Shown: piece by piece, positions 24,916 to 33,439 of the stretch
Position numbering within the stretch: the first letter of the stretch is position 1
How the letters are laid out: the number at the start of each line of letters is the position of its first letter
Assembly (NCBI RefSeq): GCF_900169275.1
Contig: NZ_FXZC01000004.1
Span: 491,784 to 555,783, forward strand
Direction of reading: 5' to 3'
Length of the DNA stretch: 64,000 nt
Source of the DNA: Brevibacterium casei CIP 102111
Lineage (GTDB): Bacteria; Actinomycetota; Actinomycetes; Actinomycetales; Brevibacteriaceae
Notes under the pieces: model-generated
Seen by the model: only the letters and a program-made list of their open reading frames with translations
What the model was told of the DNA's origin: nothing
Database searches by the model: none
Program-made: the position numbers and the translations under genes

Positions 24916-26498
24916 GGAACCGACCTCGCAGGCACGTCCTCGCACTCACCGTCGCCGTCGCCGCCGAGCTCTGCGCGCTCGGTCTGCTCGCTGTCTCCGG
25001 GTGGTATCTCGCCGCCTGCGCACTCGCCGGTCTCGGCCTGTTCGCGACCTTCTCCTATCCGACGCCGAGCGGCATCGTCCGCCTCCTCGCCCTCGGCCGC
25101 ATCGGCGCCGGTTACGGACAGAACGTCCTCCTCCACCGAGCAGCCCTCGCCGACACGACCCGCGACCGCCTCCGCGTCTTCGACGACCTCGCGGCCGCCG
25201 GTGCCCTACCCATCGACGACCGGACGGTCGACCGCCTGCTCACTGAGGCCCAGGACGAAGGGGAGCGGGTGCTCCGCGTCACCGCCCCGCTCGTCGTCAC
25301 CGTGAGCGCGATCCTCACGGCGGTCGTCGTCATCCTCCTCACCGCTCCGCTCGCCGTCATCCCGCTCGTCATCGGGGCGGTGACCCTCCTCGCGCTCGCG
25401 CTCCTCCCCGCCGAGTCCGACCCCGGCCGCGGTCGCCTGCGCGCCGAGGTGCTCGCGAGCATGGACGCCGCCCCCGAACTCGAGTCGCTGGGAGCTGCGC
25501 CCCTGCTGCGCGCGCGGATCCTCGACTACCTCGACGACCTCACCGCCGCCGAACAGCGCCGCGATTCCCGACAGCTGCGCCGACAGGTGGTCGCCGCACT
25601 CGCCGGTGGTCTCGCGTTCGGCGCCGTCATCGTCGTCAGCGCCGCCTCGCTCGGGGTCGGCGATCTCGACGTGGTCCCGCTCTTCGTCATGATCGTCTGC
25701 CTCGCGTTCGGCGTCCTCGAGCGCACCGTCGCGATCAGCGGCATCGTCCCCCACCTCGAACGACTCCGCGGACACCGGGCCCGCCGAATCAGCGATCCCA
25801 GCCGTGTCCCCGTGCCCCCGCGCCCGGTCGACGTCGCCGCCGACGGCACGATCACCCTCGGGGCTGGTACCGGTTCGGGCACGCTGCTCACGATCCCGCC
25901 CGGTGGGAGCGCGGCGATCATCGGTCCGTCCGGCGCGGGCAAATCGACCCTGCTCACCTCCATCGCCGAGGCGGTGCGCGGTGCCGGGACCGCGACCGCC
26001 GCCGAGCGCACCGCCGCGGTCCCCTCCGTCGCGCACGTCGCCGACGACGAGTTCCTCTTCACCGGCACGATCGCAGCGAACCTCCGCCTCGGCGCGCCGA
26101 CCGAGCTCACCCCGGCTGACCTCGCCGGGGTCCTCACCGCCCTCGGGCTGGACGACGACATCACCCCGGACACGCGCACGGGAATCGGCGGGCGTGCGCT
26201 CTCCCGCGGAGAGACGCGGCGCCTCGTCATCGCCCGCGCCGTCGTCACGGCACCGGATGTCCTCCTCGTCGACGAGCCCGATCTCGGTCTCGACACCGGC
26301 TCGTTCGTGCGGATGCTCGAGTTCATCCGCACCCGACTCCCGGCCGCGACGATCATCGTCGCCGCCCACCGCAGCCCACCGGGAGTCGAGTTCGTCCTCG
26401 ACCTCAGCCGCAGCGAAGCTGCCGGAACCCGCGTGCCCGCCGACGCCGACGTGCCAACCGGCACCGACGGGCCGACCGATGCCGGCAGCCCACGCTGA
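24912..26498 (+). CDS. cydC: ABC exporter subunit CydC-type (bd oxidase assembly)
   Basis: 528-residue partner of CydD. Membrane domain about residues 5-275, ATPase with Walker A GPSGAGKSTLL, and Walker B VLLVDEPDLGLD. The signature loop reads ALSRGETRRL instead of LSGGQ, and the residue after the Walker B Asp is Glu as normal. The C-terminus is a Thr/Asp/Pro-rich tail. Last gene of the series that begins at least with cydA; a new promoter and regulator follow. Confidence 0.88.
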   Translation: MRNRPRRHVLALTVAVAAELCALGLLAVSGWYLAACALAGLGLFATFSYPTPSGIVRLLALGRIGAGYGQNVLLHRAALADTTRDRLRVFDDLAAAGALPIDDRTVDRLLTEAQDEGERVLRVTAPLVVTVSAILTAVVVILLTAPLAVIPLVIGAVTLLALALLPAESDPGRGRLRAEVLASMDAAPELESLGAAPLLRARILDYLDDLTAAEQRRDSRQLRRQVVAALAGGLAFGAVIVVSAASLGVGDLDVVPLFVMIVCLAFGVLERTVAISGIVPHLERLRGHRARRISDPSRVPVPPRPVDVAADGTITLGAGTGSGTLLTIPPGGSAAIIGPSGAGKSTLLTSIAEAVRGAGTATAAERTAAVPSVAHVADDEFLFTGTIAANLRLGAPTELTPADLAGVLTALGLDDDITPDTRTGIGGRALSRGETRRLVIARAVVTAPDVLLVDEPDLGLDTGSFVRMLEFIRTRLPAATIIVAAHRSPPGVEFVLDLSRSEAAGTRVPADADVPTGTDGPTDAGSPR

Positions 26499-26569
26499 CC
26501 TGCATCCCGGCCGGCGACCGGTCACGTCCACGCCCGCCGGCGCCCAGTGACCCCGCGCCGCGAGCGGGT

Positions 26570-26575
26570 TAGACT
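26570..26575 (+). promoter_or_regulatory. -10 box of a leaderless-type promoter for the AraC gene
   Basis: TAGACT lies 6 nt before the ATG at 26582 and there is no ribosome binding site, so transcription probably starts at or next to the ATG. The same TTAGACT box occurs before trhO at 58726-58732. Confidence 0.55.
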
Positions 26576-26581
26576 GCCCCC

Positions 26582-27457
26582 ATGTCCGCACCGGACGACG
26601 ACCGGATCCGCGCTCCGCATCCGCGGCTGCGCCCCTACCTCGGCGACTATGTCGGCTACGACATCAGCGGCGTCCCCGCGGGGACGCACCTCGGTCTGCC
26701 GTCGGGGGCGCTGACGTTCGTCGTCACGATCGGCGAGCCGCTGCGCCAGGTCGATGCGGGACGCTTCGACGTCCTCCTCGCGGGCCTCCACCTGCGCCCG
26801 ACCCGCATCCGCCACAACGGGACGATGGCGGGGATCCAGATCAACGTCTCCCCGTTCGCCCCGCGCGCCCTCTTCGCCCTCACTGCCGCCGAGCTCACCC
26901 ACCGGACCGTCGGCCTCGACGCCGTCTCCCGCCCGCTCGCCGCCGAACTTCACGACCGCGTCAACGCCGCGGCGTCGTGGTCGGAGCGATTTGCGGCGAT
27001 CGACGCCGTGCTCCTGCGCGTGCTCAGCGACGATGCCTTCCCGCGCGCCGAGGTCGGCCGGGCCTGGACCCAGATCGTCCGCAGCCGGGGTCGTCTCCCG
27101 ATCGGCACCCTCGCCGAGGAGGTCGGCTGGAGCCGGCGTCACCTCAGCGCCCGCTTCCGCGCCGAGCTCGGCATCGGCCCGAAGGAGGCCGCCCGTGTCA
27201 TCCGGTTCGACCGGGCCAGGCGGATGATCGCCGGCAACGCTGGGAGCACCGGCCGGGACGAGAGTGCCGGCCGTGCGGAGGGTGCGGGCAATGGTGCGTC
27301 CCCGACCCTCGCCGAGGTGGCCGCCGCCTGCGGCTATGCCGACCAGTCCCATCTCGACCGGGACTTCGCCGCCTTCGCGGGGACCTCCCCGACCGCGTGG
27401 CTGCGCTCTGACCCCGTGGCCGCGCGCGGGTCCAGCGCCGAACTCGCCGCACGCTGA
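26582..27457 (+). CDS. AraC-family transcriptional regulator
   Basis: 291-residue regulator. Residues about 10-150 resemble the DUF6597-type N-terminal domain (LRPYLGDYVGYDI...PSGALTFVVTIGEP); the C-terminal AraC DNA-binding domain (about 165-280) has GTLAEEVGWSRRHLSARFRAELGIGPKEAARVIRFDRARRMI and then ACGYADQSHLDRDFAAFAGTSPTAWL. A Gly/Ala/Glu-rich insertion splits the two helix-turn-helix units. It precedes a VOC-family gene by 79 bp; this arrangement is common and suggests it controls that gene. Confidence 0.9.
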   Translation: MSAPDDDRIRAPHPRLRPYLGDYVGYDISGVPAGTHLGLPSGALTFVVTIGEPLRQVDAGRFDVLLAGLHLRPTRIRHNGTMAGIQINVSPFAPRALFALTAAELTHRTVGLDAVSRPLAAELHDRVNAAASWSERFAAIDAVLLRVLSDDAFPRAEVGRAWTQIVRSRGRLPIGTLAEEVGWSRRHLSARFRAELGIGPKEAARVIRFDRARRMIAGNAGSTGRDESAGRAEGAGNGASPTLAEVAAACGYADQSHLDRDFAAFAGTSPTAWLRSDPVAARGSSAELAAR

Positions 27458-27536
27458 CCGGTTCCCATTCGTCCAAGACGTCGGCGGGCACGGTGCGCGA
27501 GGCTGGAGCCATCCACCCGCGATGAGAGGACGAACC

Positions 27537-28085
27537 ATGACGACGAACCCCACGAGCAACCCGACGACGACCGATGAGAACCGCACGACCGATGCGAACC
27601 CCATGGCCGCCTCGGCGGGCGACGGGAACAAAAGGAGCACCCAGTCCACGGCCGACGGGAACCCCACGGCCGCCTCAGCGAGGGGAGAGGCGAACATCTG
27701 GCCGGCCTTCCGCTACCGGGACGCGAAGGCGGCGATCGCCTTCCTCCGCTCGGCATTCGGCTTCGAGGTCACCGCCGAATACACGAACCCCGACGACGAC
27801 ACCCTGGTCGACCACGCCGAACTCACGTGGCCGGGCGGGGGAGGGATCATGCTCGGGTCCGCCCGCGACGACGGGAGCGTGATGTCCGACGTCGGCATCG
27901 CCAGCGGCTCGGTCTACATCGCCGTCGACGACGTCGATGCGCTCTTCGATCGGGCCGTCGCCACCGGGGCCACTGTGGTCAGCGGTCCGAGCGAGAAGGA
28001 CTACGGGTCCCGGGACTTCAGCGTCACCGACCCCGAGGGCGTGCTGTGGAACTTCGGCACCTACCGGGGCGCCGGCCGCGGCTGA
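27537..28085 (+). CDS. VOC (glyoxalase/bleomycin resistance) family protein
   Basis: 182 residues. The first 50 are a low-complexity Asn/Thr/Ala/Asp-rich leader with near repeats (NPMAASAGDGN, NPTAASARGEAN), followed by a single VOC domain: IWPAFRYRDAKAAIAFLRSAFGFEV, IMLGSARDDG, VYIAVDDVDALFDRAVATGA, KDYGSRDFSVTDPEGVLWNFGTY. ATG at 27537 after AGAGGA. The domain fits the family linked to AraC regulators and usually without known substrate. It converges with the GAF regulator gene and overlaps its end by 25 bp. Confidence 0.82.
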   Translation: MTTNPTSNPTTTDENRTTDANPMAASAGDGNKRSTQSTADGNPTAASARGEANIWPAFRYRDAKAAIAFLRSAFGFEVTAEYTNPDDDTLVDHAELTWPGGGGIMLGSARDDGSVMSDVGIASGSVYIAVDDVDALFDRAVATGATVVSGPSEKDYGSRDFSVTDPEGVLWNFGTYRGAGRG

Positions 28086-29248
28086 GCACCCTCGATCCGG
28101 GCGTTCACACCCTCGGCCCACCGGTAGGGGCGGGTGGCGATGAGGGCGCCGATCGAGCGGCGCAGACGCGAGACCTCGGCACGGACGGTGACGACGTGGT
28201 CGCCATCCCCGTAGAGGAGGGTGCTCAGCGCCGAGGCGCTCACGCCCGCCTGCCCCGCCGAGGTGATCGCGGCGAGGATCTGCGCGCGGCGCGGGGTGAG
28301 GGGGACGACGAGCGGATCCGCTGAGGAGGCGACGTCGAGGACCGCGGGATCGGTCTCGAGTCGCAGGGTCACCGAGGTCTGCCGGTCTCCCGCAGGACGC
28401 AGCACCCAGCCACCGGTCACCCGCTCGGGCAGGCAGAGTCCGGCACCGGGGATGAGCACCGTGCGCTCCGGGGTCGGCGCCTCGATCCGCTCCCGCGTCG
28501 TCACGCCCTGCCGGTAGGCGACCCAGCCGTCGTCGTCGACGATGAGCGCCGGCTCCCTGCTGGCGCTGAGCATCGGCGAATAACGGTCGCGCAGACCGCC
28601 CAGGCGCTCCTGATGGCCGAGGAGGAGCCGCGCCTCGGCGAGCCGGACGGCCGTGGTGACCAGGGACTGCACCGTCGGATGGAGGGTGAGGGCGGGGCCG
28701 CTGATGTCGACGACTCCGAGCAGCTCGCCGTCGCTCGGGTCGTGGATGGGCACGGCGCTGCAGTACCAGGGGTGCTGGGAGGTCTCGAAGTGCTCGGCGG
28801 AGAAGAGCTGGACCGGGGCCTCCTCGGCCAACGCGGTGCCGATCGCGTTCGTCCCGACCACCGATTCCGACCAGTGGGCGCCCTCGACGAAGCCGAGTCC
28901 GTCCGCCTGCCGCTTGGCCCGGGAGGCGCCGTCGCGCCAGAGGATGACGCCGTCGGCGTCGGTGACGACGAGGATGAAGCCCGCCGAGGCGGGGGTGCGG
29001 AGGAGGACCGACCTGAGTTCGTCGACGATGAGGCGCAGCCGCGAACGGTGCCGGCGGGACTCGACGTCCGCCTCGGCGGAGTGGACCCGACGATTGCCCC
29101 CGCCGGGGTCGAGGCCGAGGCGGAGCATCCGCTGCCACGAGCGCGCAACGATGTCCCGCGGCGGCGACGGCGGCGGACCGCCGGTGACCACGGCATCGTG
29201 GATCCTGGTCAGATCCCTGGCGAGATGCGCCAGGTCCGGCTGAGGCAT
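28061..29248 (-). CDS. GAF-domain transcriptional activator with C-terminal winged helix
   Basis: 395-residue regulator of the AcoR-like class without the AAA+ domain. N-terminal helical part (RDIVARSWQRMLRLGLDP), GAF sensor domain about residues 75-210 (FILVVTDADGVILWRDG...GAHWSESVVGTNAIGTALAE...EHFETSQHPWYCSAVPIHDPSDGELLGVVDISGPA), and a C-terminal winged helix (LTPRRAQILAAITSAGQAGVSASALSTLLYG...VRAEVSRLRRSIG). It diverges from the flavin monooxygenase gene and is likely its activator. A TATACT box 6 nt before the ATG points to a leaderless transcript. Confidence 0.85.
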   Translation of the reverse strand: MPQPDLAHLARDLTRIHDAVVTGGPPPSPPRDIVARSWQRMLRLGLDPGGGNRRVHSAEADVESRRHRSRLRLIVDELRSVLLRTPASAGFILVVTDADGVILWRDGASRAKRQADGLGFVEGAHWSESVVGTNAIGTALAEEAPVQLFSAEHFETSQHPWYCSAVPIHDPSDGELLGVVDISGPALTLHPTVQSLVTTAVRLAEARLLLGHQERLGGLRDRYSPMLSASREPALIVDDDGWVAYRQGVTTRERIEAPTPERTVLIPGAGLCLPERVTGGWVLRPAGDRQTSVTLRLETDPAVLDVASSADPLVVPLTPRRAQILAAITSAGQAGVSASALSTLLYGDGDHVVTVRAEVSRLRRSIGALIATRPYRWAEGVNARIEGAQPRPAPR

Positions 29249-29351
29249 GCCACGAGTATAGGGCCTCGGGATCGGAGTGGCCGTGGAGTCGGGGTGGCGG
29301 TCGGCGCACCGCCTCGGCGCGTGCATGGAGCCGGGGCTCGGGCGGCGGTGA

Positions 29352-29368
29352 TGCAACCGAGTGCAACC
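29352..29368 (+). promoter_or_regulatory. Direct repeats TGCAACC upstream of the monooxygenase gene
   Basis: TGCAACC at 29352-29358 and again at 29362-29368, spaced 10 bp start to start (one helical turn), about 65-80 bp before the monooxygenase ATG. A candidate activator site for the divergent GAF regulator. Confidence 0.5.
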
Positions 29369-29431
29369 CTTTCGACGGCGAACCCCGGAGCATAGCGTGA
29401 TCGCACACCGCTCAACGACGAGGAGTGCATC

Positions 29432-31252
29432 ATGACAATGACAGTGGACCGTCCCCAGCTCACGGCCGACGACATCGCCACCGGATGGCTGAACGACTTC
29501 GCCTCGACCCTCGGCAGCCGGGACATCGAGGCAGCGGTGGGGCTCTTCGCCGCCACCAGCTTCTGGAGGGACCTCGTGTCCTTCTCGTGGAATCTCACGA
29601 CCACGGAGAACCATGACGGGATCCGTGACCTCCTCCAGGAGACCCTCGACCGCGTCGATCCGAGCGACTTCGCGCTCGCCGAACCCGCGGAGACCGCCGA
29701 CGGAGTGACGACGGCCTGGTTCACCTTCACCACCTCGGTGGGGCGGGGCAAGGGACTCGTCCGCCTCATCGACGAGGACGGGACGAAAGCGTGGACCTTG
29801 CTCACCTCGCTCCAGGAGCTCACCGGTCACGAGGAGCCGCGCGGCATCCGCCGGGTCAAGGGCGCCGAGCACGGGGTCGATCCGCAGCGGAAGAGCTGGT
29901 CGGAGAAGCGCGCCGAGGAGGATGCCGCGTGGGGCGAGACGGCCCACCCGTACGTGCTCGTCGTCGGCGGGGGACAAGGCGGAATCGCGCTCGGGGCCCG
30001 ACTGCGGCAGCTCGGGGTGCCGGCGCTCGTCATCGACCGCTGGGAGCGGCCGGGAGACCAGTGGCGGTCGCGGTACAAGTCGCTGTGCCTGCACGACCCG
30101 GTCTGGTACGACCACCTGCCCTATCTCAAGTTCCCCGACAACTGGCCGGTGTTCGCACCCAAGGACAAGATCGCGGACTGGCTGGAGTTCTACACCCGGG
30201 TGATGGAGATCCCGTACTGGTCGTCGACGACGGCCACCTCGGCGAGCTATGACGAGGCGGCAGGGCAGTGGACGGTGGAGGTCGAACGCGGCGGGGAGAC
30301 GATCACGCTCACTCCCACGCACCTCGTCATGGCCACGGGCATGTCGGGCAAGCCGAACATCCCGAGCTTCCCCGGCAGCGAGGTCTTCCGCGGCGAGCAG
30401 CAGCACTCCTCGCAGCACCCTGGCCCGGACGCGTACGCGGGGAAGCGGGTCGTCGTCATCGGCAGCAACAACTCCGCGTTCGACATCTGCGGGGCCCTCT
30501 ACGAGAACGGCGCCGACGTCACGATGGTCCAGCGCTCGAGCACGCACATCGTCAAGAGCGATTCGCTCATGGAGATCGGCCTCGGCGCGCTCTACTCGGA
30601 GGAGGCGGTCGCAGCCGGGGTGACGACGGAGAAGGCCGACCTCATCTTCGCGTCCCTGCCGTACCGGATCATGCACGAGTTCCAGATCCCCCTATACGAG
30701 CAGATGAAGGAGCGTGACGCCGACTTCTATCGGCGGATGGAGGAGGCCGGGTTCGACCTCGACTTCGGTGACGACGGGTCCGGGCTGTTCCTCAAGTACC
30801 TGCGCCGAGGCTCGGGCTACTACATCGACGTCGGTGCCGCCGAGCTCGTCGCCGACGGCAAGGTGCGCCTCGCGAAGGGGCAGGTCGATCATCTGAGCGA
30901 GGATGCCGTGGTGCTCGATGACGGCACGGAACTGCCCGCCGACCTCGTCGTCTACGCCACCGGGTACGGGTCGATGAACGGCTGGGTCGCCGACCTCGTC
31001 GATCAGGAGACCGCCGATCGGGTCGGCAAGTGCTGGGGACTGGGCTCGGACACGACGAAGGACCCCGGTCCGTGGGAAGGCGAACAGCGCAACATGTGGA
31101 AGCCCACTCAGCAGGAGAACCTCTGGTTCCAGGGCGGCAACCTCCACCAGTCGCGGCACTACTCGCTCTACCTGGCTCTCCAGCTCAAGGCCCGGTTCGA
31201 GGGGATGGACACCCCCGTCTACCGGCTGCAGGAGGTCCACCACCTCGGGTGA
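29432..31252 (+). CDS. Flavin-containing monooxygenase with N-terminal NTF2-like domain
   Basis: 606 residues. Residues about 10-140 form an NTF2-like domain (WLNDFASTLGSRDIEAAVGLFA). The rest is an FAD/NADPH monooxygenase: FAD loop VVGGGQGGIALGARL, LCLHDPVWYDHLPYLKFP, NADPH loop VVIGSNNSAFDICGALYENGA, and DLVVYATGYGSMNGW near the end. The FMO fingerprint FxGxxxHxxx(Y/F) reads FRGEQQHSSQ, so its last aromatic is missing. Strong GAGGAG before the ATG. Likely oxygenates a small organic compound sensed by the divergent GAF regulator; substrate unknown. A strong stem-loop terminates it. Confidence 0.87.
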   Translation: MTMTVDRPQLTADDIATGWLNDFASTLGSRDIEAAVGLFAATSFWRDLVSFSWNLTTTENHDGIRDLLQETLDRVDPSDFALAEPAETADGVTTAWFTFTTSVGRGKGLVRLIDEDGTKAWTLLTSLQELTGHEEPRGIRRVKGAEHGVDPQRKSWSEKRAEEDAAWGETAHPYVLVVGGGQGGIALGARLRQLGVPALVIDRWERPGDQWRSRYKSLCLHDPVWYDHLPYLKFPDNWPVFAPKDKIADWLEFYTRVMEIPYWSSTTATSASYDEAAGQWTVEVERGGETITLTPTHLVMATGMSGKPNIPSFPGSEVFRGEQQHSSQHPGPDAYAGKRVVVIGSNNSAFDICGALYENGADVTMVQRSSTHIVKSDSLMEIGLGALYSEEAVAAGVTTEKADLIFASLPYRIMHEFQIPLYEQMKERDADFYRRMEEAGFDLDFGDDGSGLFLKYLRRGSGYYIDVGAAELVADGKVRLAKGQVDHLSEDAVVLDDGTELPADLVVYATGYGSMNGWVADLVDQETADRVGKCWGLGSDTTKDPGPWEGEQRNMWKPTQQENLWFQGGNLHQSRHYSLYLALQLKARFEGMDTPVYRLQEVHHLG

Positions 31253-31271
31253 GGGGTCGTGGGGCGGCCAC

Positions 31272-31340
31272 TCCGGGGTGGGGTGGTCGCCCTGGGGTGG
31301 CGTTCGCCCTTGGGGTGGAGTGGTCGCTCTGGGGTGGAGC
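31272..31340 (+). repeat. Imperfect tandem GGGGTGG repeats
   Basis: Several copies of a unit of about 21 bp built on CTGGGGTGG and TGGTCGC(C/T)CT lie between the monooxygenase stop and the following stem-loop. No coding potential; possibly slippage-derived. Confidence 0.6.
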
Positions 31341-31397
31341 TGAGGACGCTGGGTGTCGATTCGCGGGTCGCAGATCGACACTCAGCGTCCTCGGCTC
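31337..31397. terminator. Bidirectional terminator-like stem-loop
   Basis: 24-bp stem (31337-31360 with 31374-31397) broken only by two wobble pairs, 13-nt loop. It separates the convergent monooxygenase and DUF559 genes and could terminate both. Confidence 0.75.
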
Positions 31398-31410
31398 GTG
31401 CCTGCACTGT

Positions 31411-32340
31411 TCAGCTCAGGCCGAGGTGATGACGGATCTTTTCCTCGAGCTGGCGGTAGTTCGTGCGGCCGGTGACCCTGAATACCGTCCATCCCTCGAG
31501 GCGCATCGCCTCGTCGCGGGTGATGTCCCTGTTCCACTGGTCCTTCGACGTCCGGTGGTGGTCGCCGTCGTATTCGAGCGCGAGCTTCTCGTTCTCGTAG
31601 CCGAGATCGGGTTCGACGACGCGGTCGATGCTCGGGCAGAAGATGCGCGGATGGACCGTGGGTTCGGGCAGACCGACCGAGCGCGCCCACAGTCGCAGGT
31701 CGGTCTCCCGCGGCGAGTCGACCGTGGGGCGGACGAGCGCGAGAGCATCGAGCAGGTGGCGACGGGAGCGGATTCCTCGCGTCTCGGAGACGTAGGCGCG
31801 CAGTCTGTCGAGGTCGATCTGGGGTGGCCCATGCCAGTTGCCAACCGCGGCGTCGCCGAGTCTCACGAGGTCGTGGAGAGACAACGCTGGTCCGAGAGCG
31901 ACGAAGACGTACAGGGGTATGACCACCGGCAGGTCGAAGTACTCGCAGGCGACGAAGACCTTCGTCCGGTGAAGGCGAACGCCCGGGAGACGGATGCGCA
32001 TGTTCATGTCGTCAGAGCACACATCGAGTTCGGATGTCTGTAGAACTCTCGGCAACGGCCAACCGAAGAGCCGGGCCGCTGTTGCGAAGCCGGCGGCGAC
32101 ATTCGGGTACTTGAGGCCCACGGCTCGCAGCCGCTGGGCGTCGTCGATCCAACTCTGATCGGCCCACTGCGGCGTGGGGTAGGCGACTGTCGATTCGCGA
32201 TCCATGCGGACACCGGGGACGACGACAGGATAGCGGCCCGAGTGAAAGAGCTTGTGCCGTGAGATCCCGCGCTGTTCGGCAGCGTTCGCGCGGAAGAGCG
32301 GGGAGTAGTCGCGCAACTCCCACGGGCCTGGAGTGAACAT
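31411..32340 (-). CDS. DUF559-type endonuclease-like protein
   Basis: 309 residues. The N-terminal 200 residues resemble the type-IV TA antitoxin (AbiEi)-like proteins common in actinobacteria, with DYSPLFRANAAEQRGISRHKLFHSGRYPVVVPGV. The C-terminal 100 residues carry the restriction-endonuclease-like DUF559 core: PDLGYENEKLALEYDGDHHRTSKDQWNRDITRDEAMRLEGWTVFRV, with the Glu/Asp-x-Asp metal site. ATG at 32340 has GGAG upstream; a longer in-frame start at 32466 lacks support. Such orphan genes are widespread and their role is not known; no methylase or toxin gene is beside it. Confidence 0.78.
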   Translation of the reverse strand: MFTPGPWELRDYSPLFRANAAEQRGISRHKLFHSGRYPVVVPGVRMDRESTVAYPTPQWADQSWIDDAQRLRAVGLKYPNVAAGFATAARLFGWPLPRVLQTSELDVCSDDMNMRIRLPGVRLHRTKVFVACEYFDLPVVIPLYVFVALGPALSLHDLVRLGDAAVGNWHGPPQIDLDRLRAYVSETRGIRSRRHLLDALALVRPTVDSPRETDLRLWARSVGLPEPTVHPRIFCPSIDRVVEPDLGYENEKLALEYDGDHHRTSKDQWNRDITRDEAMRLEGWTVFRVTGRTNYRQLEEKIRHHLGLS

Positions 32341-32817
32341 ATCGTCGATGCTCCGCGAAGAAGATAGTTGTGGAAAGCGACATTTGCGTGCTTGTGGAAA
32401 CGGTGTCGCCACCCACAGGCGATCTGCACACGAGTCGGCTCGCCGATCATCGTCGTCTGCACACATGTGGTCGGCGAGATACGCAATGCCGGCAGCAATC
32501 GGCGCGCAACAGTTGTGGCGGCCCGAGACCTGGACGTTTCAGGCTGGTTTCTGGCTCTGGAACCTGTCCGAAGTGACCAAGAATCGCCTGTTGAAGTCGT
32601 GGGCTATGAGAAGTGGGGGCGCACCGCGTAGGGGTGGGGTCCACAGGCGTTCGTGCACGAGTGCGGTGCGATGGGAGCCTGACCGCCGGACAGCGACGTC
32701 CTCACTCGATGGTCCTCGGGCAGAACGGCCGAGTCCTGGACGTTCTAGGCAGAGAAACGGCGCGGAAACCTGCCTAAAACGTCCAGACACCCGCCGGGCC
32801 CAGGCGCGCCCGCCGCC
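32341..32817. other. Intergenic region with a long stem-loop, no gene seen
   Basis: 477 bp between the DUF559 gene and the end of the TetR gene. Lower coding character, with the element TGGACGTTTCAGGC at 32531-32544 and the long stem-loop at 32736-32786 that starts with the same TGGACGTT. The open frames crossing it show no family match. Confidence 0.55.
32736..32786. terminator. 17-bp stem-loop downstream of the TetR gene
   Basis: Arms 32736-32752 and 32770-32786 (beginning CTGGACGTT and ending AACGTCCAG) pair with one mismatch around a 17-nt loop. It lies 32 bp past the TetR stop, in the right place to end that transcript. A related single arm at 32531 suggests it may also be a repeated element. 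Confidence 0.6.
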
Positions 32818-33339
32818 CTACAGTCCCAGGCGCGCCAGGACGTCCTTGACGTGGACGAGCGCCTCGGACTCCGAGAGCCCGAAGTTCTGGTTGAGGTACA
32901 TTCCGTCGCCGATGAGCTGGATCGTCATCGCCAGGTGCGGGTCGCCGAGGTGGTCGTTGAGGACGGCGAACCACTGCTCGCGCGTCTCCCGCAGCGCCAC
33001 CCGCGCCTCGTCGTGCTCCTGCGCCAGGCGGGTCGCGGCGATGAGGCTGAGGTCGAGTGGCGTCCCCATCTCCGCCGAGGTCTCGAGGTAGTAGATGTGG
33101 GGGCCGAGTTCGGAGGATCGCATCGCCGCGATGTCGGCGTCGACAAGGCGGCGCAAGCGGTCGAGGCTGCCCTGCATGAGCTTCGCCTTCGACCCGAAGT
33201 GGTAGAGCAGGCCGCCCTTGGACACTCCCGCCTCGGCGGCGACGGCGTCGAGCGTCGCCCCGGCAGTGCCGTGCTGTTCGAGCAGCCTGTCGAAGGCGTC
33301 GAGGAGCTTCTCCCTCGTATCGGCGGAATTCCGTGCCAT
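32818..33339 (-). CDS. TetR-family repressor of the adjacent efflux pump
   Basis: 173 residues. N-terminal helix-turn-helix: TREKLLDAFDRLLEQHGTAGATLDAVAAEAGVSKGGLLYHFGSKAKL (about residues 8-55), followed by a TetR_C-type ligand domain. ATG at 33339 is preferred over in-frame upstream starts because it begins the conserved domain directly. It diverges from a DHA2 drug transporter with a perfect palindrome in the shared 100-bp control region, a layout matching the LfrR/LfrA pair of mycobacteria. Confidence 0.9.
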   Translation of the reverse strand: MARNSADTREKLLDAFDRLLEQHGTAGATLDAVAAEAGVSKGGLLYHFGSKAKLMQGSLDRLRRLVDADIAAMRSSELGPHIYYLETSAEMGTPLDLSLIAATRLAQEHDEARVALRETREQWFAVLNDHLGDPHLAMTIQLIGDGMYLNQNFGLSESEALVHVKDVLARLGL

Positions 33340-33404
33340 GGACACGAGCCTAACCGAGATACTGCGCACCGACTGTGAGTCCGGCCTCACCGCCGACCCA
33401 ACCC

Positions 33405-33433
33405 TTGGAACTATACCGTCTAGACGGTACAGT
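33405..33433 (+). promoter_or_regulatory. Efflux pump promoter with the TetR operator in its spacer
   Basis: TTGGAA (33405-33410), 17 bp, TACAGT (33428-33433), and the ATG 7 nt later, consistent with a leaderless transcript. The spacer holds the perfect 16-bp palindrome TACCGTCTAGACGGTA (33414-33429), so repressor binding would directly exclude RNA polymerase. Confidence 0.8.
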
Positions 33434-33439
33434 TGAAGC

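Noticed and set aside
28061..30676. 871-residue minus-strand frame starting inside the monooxygenase
   Set aside because: Only the last 395 codons have domain content (GAF and winged helix); the rest is antisense to the monooxygenase.
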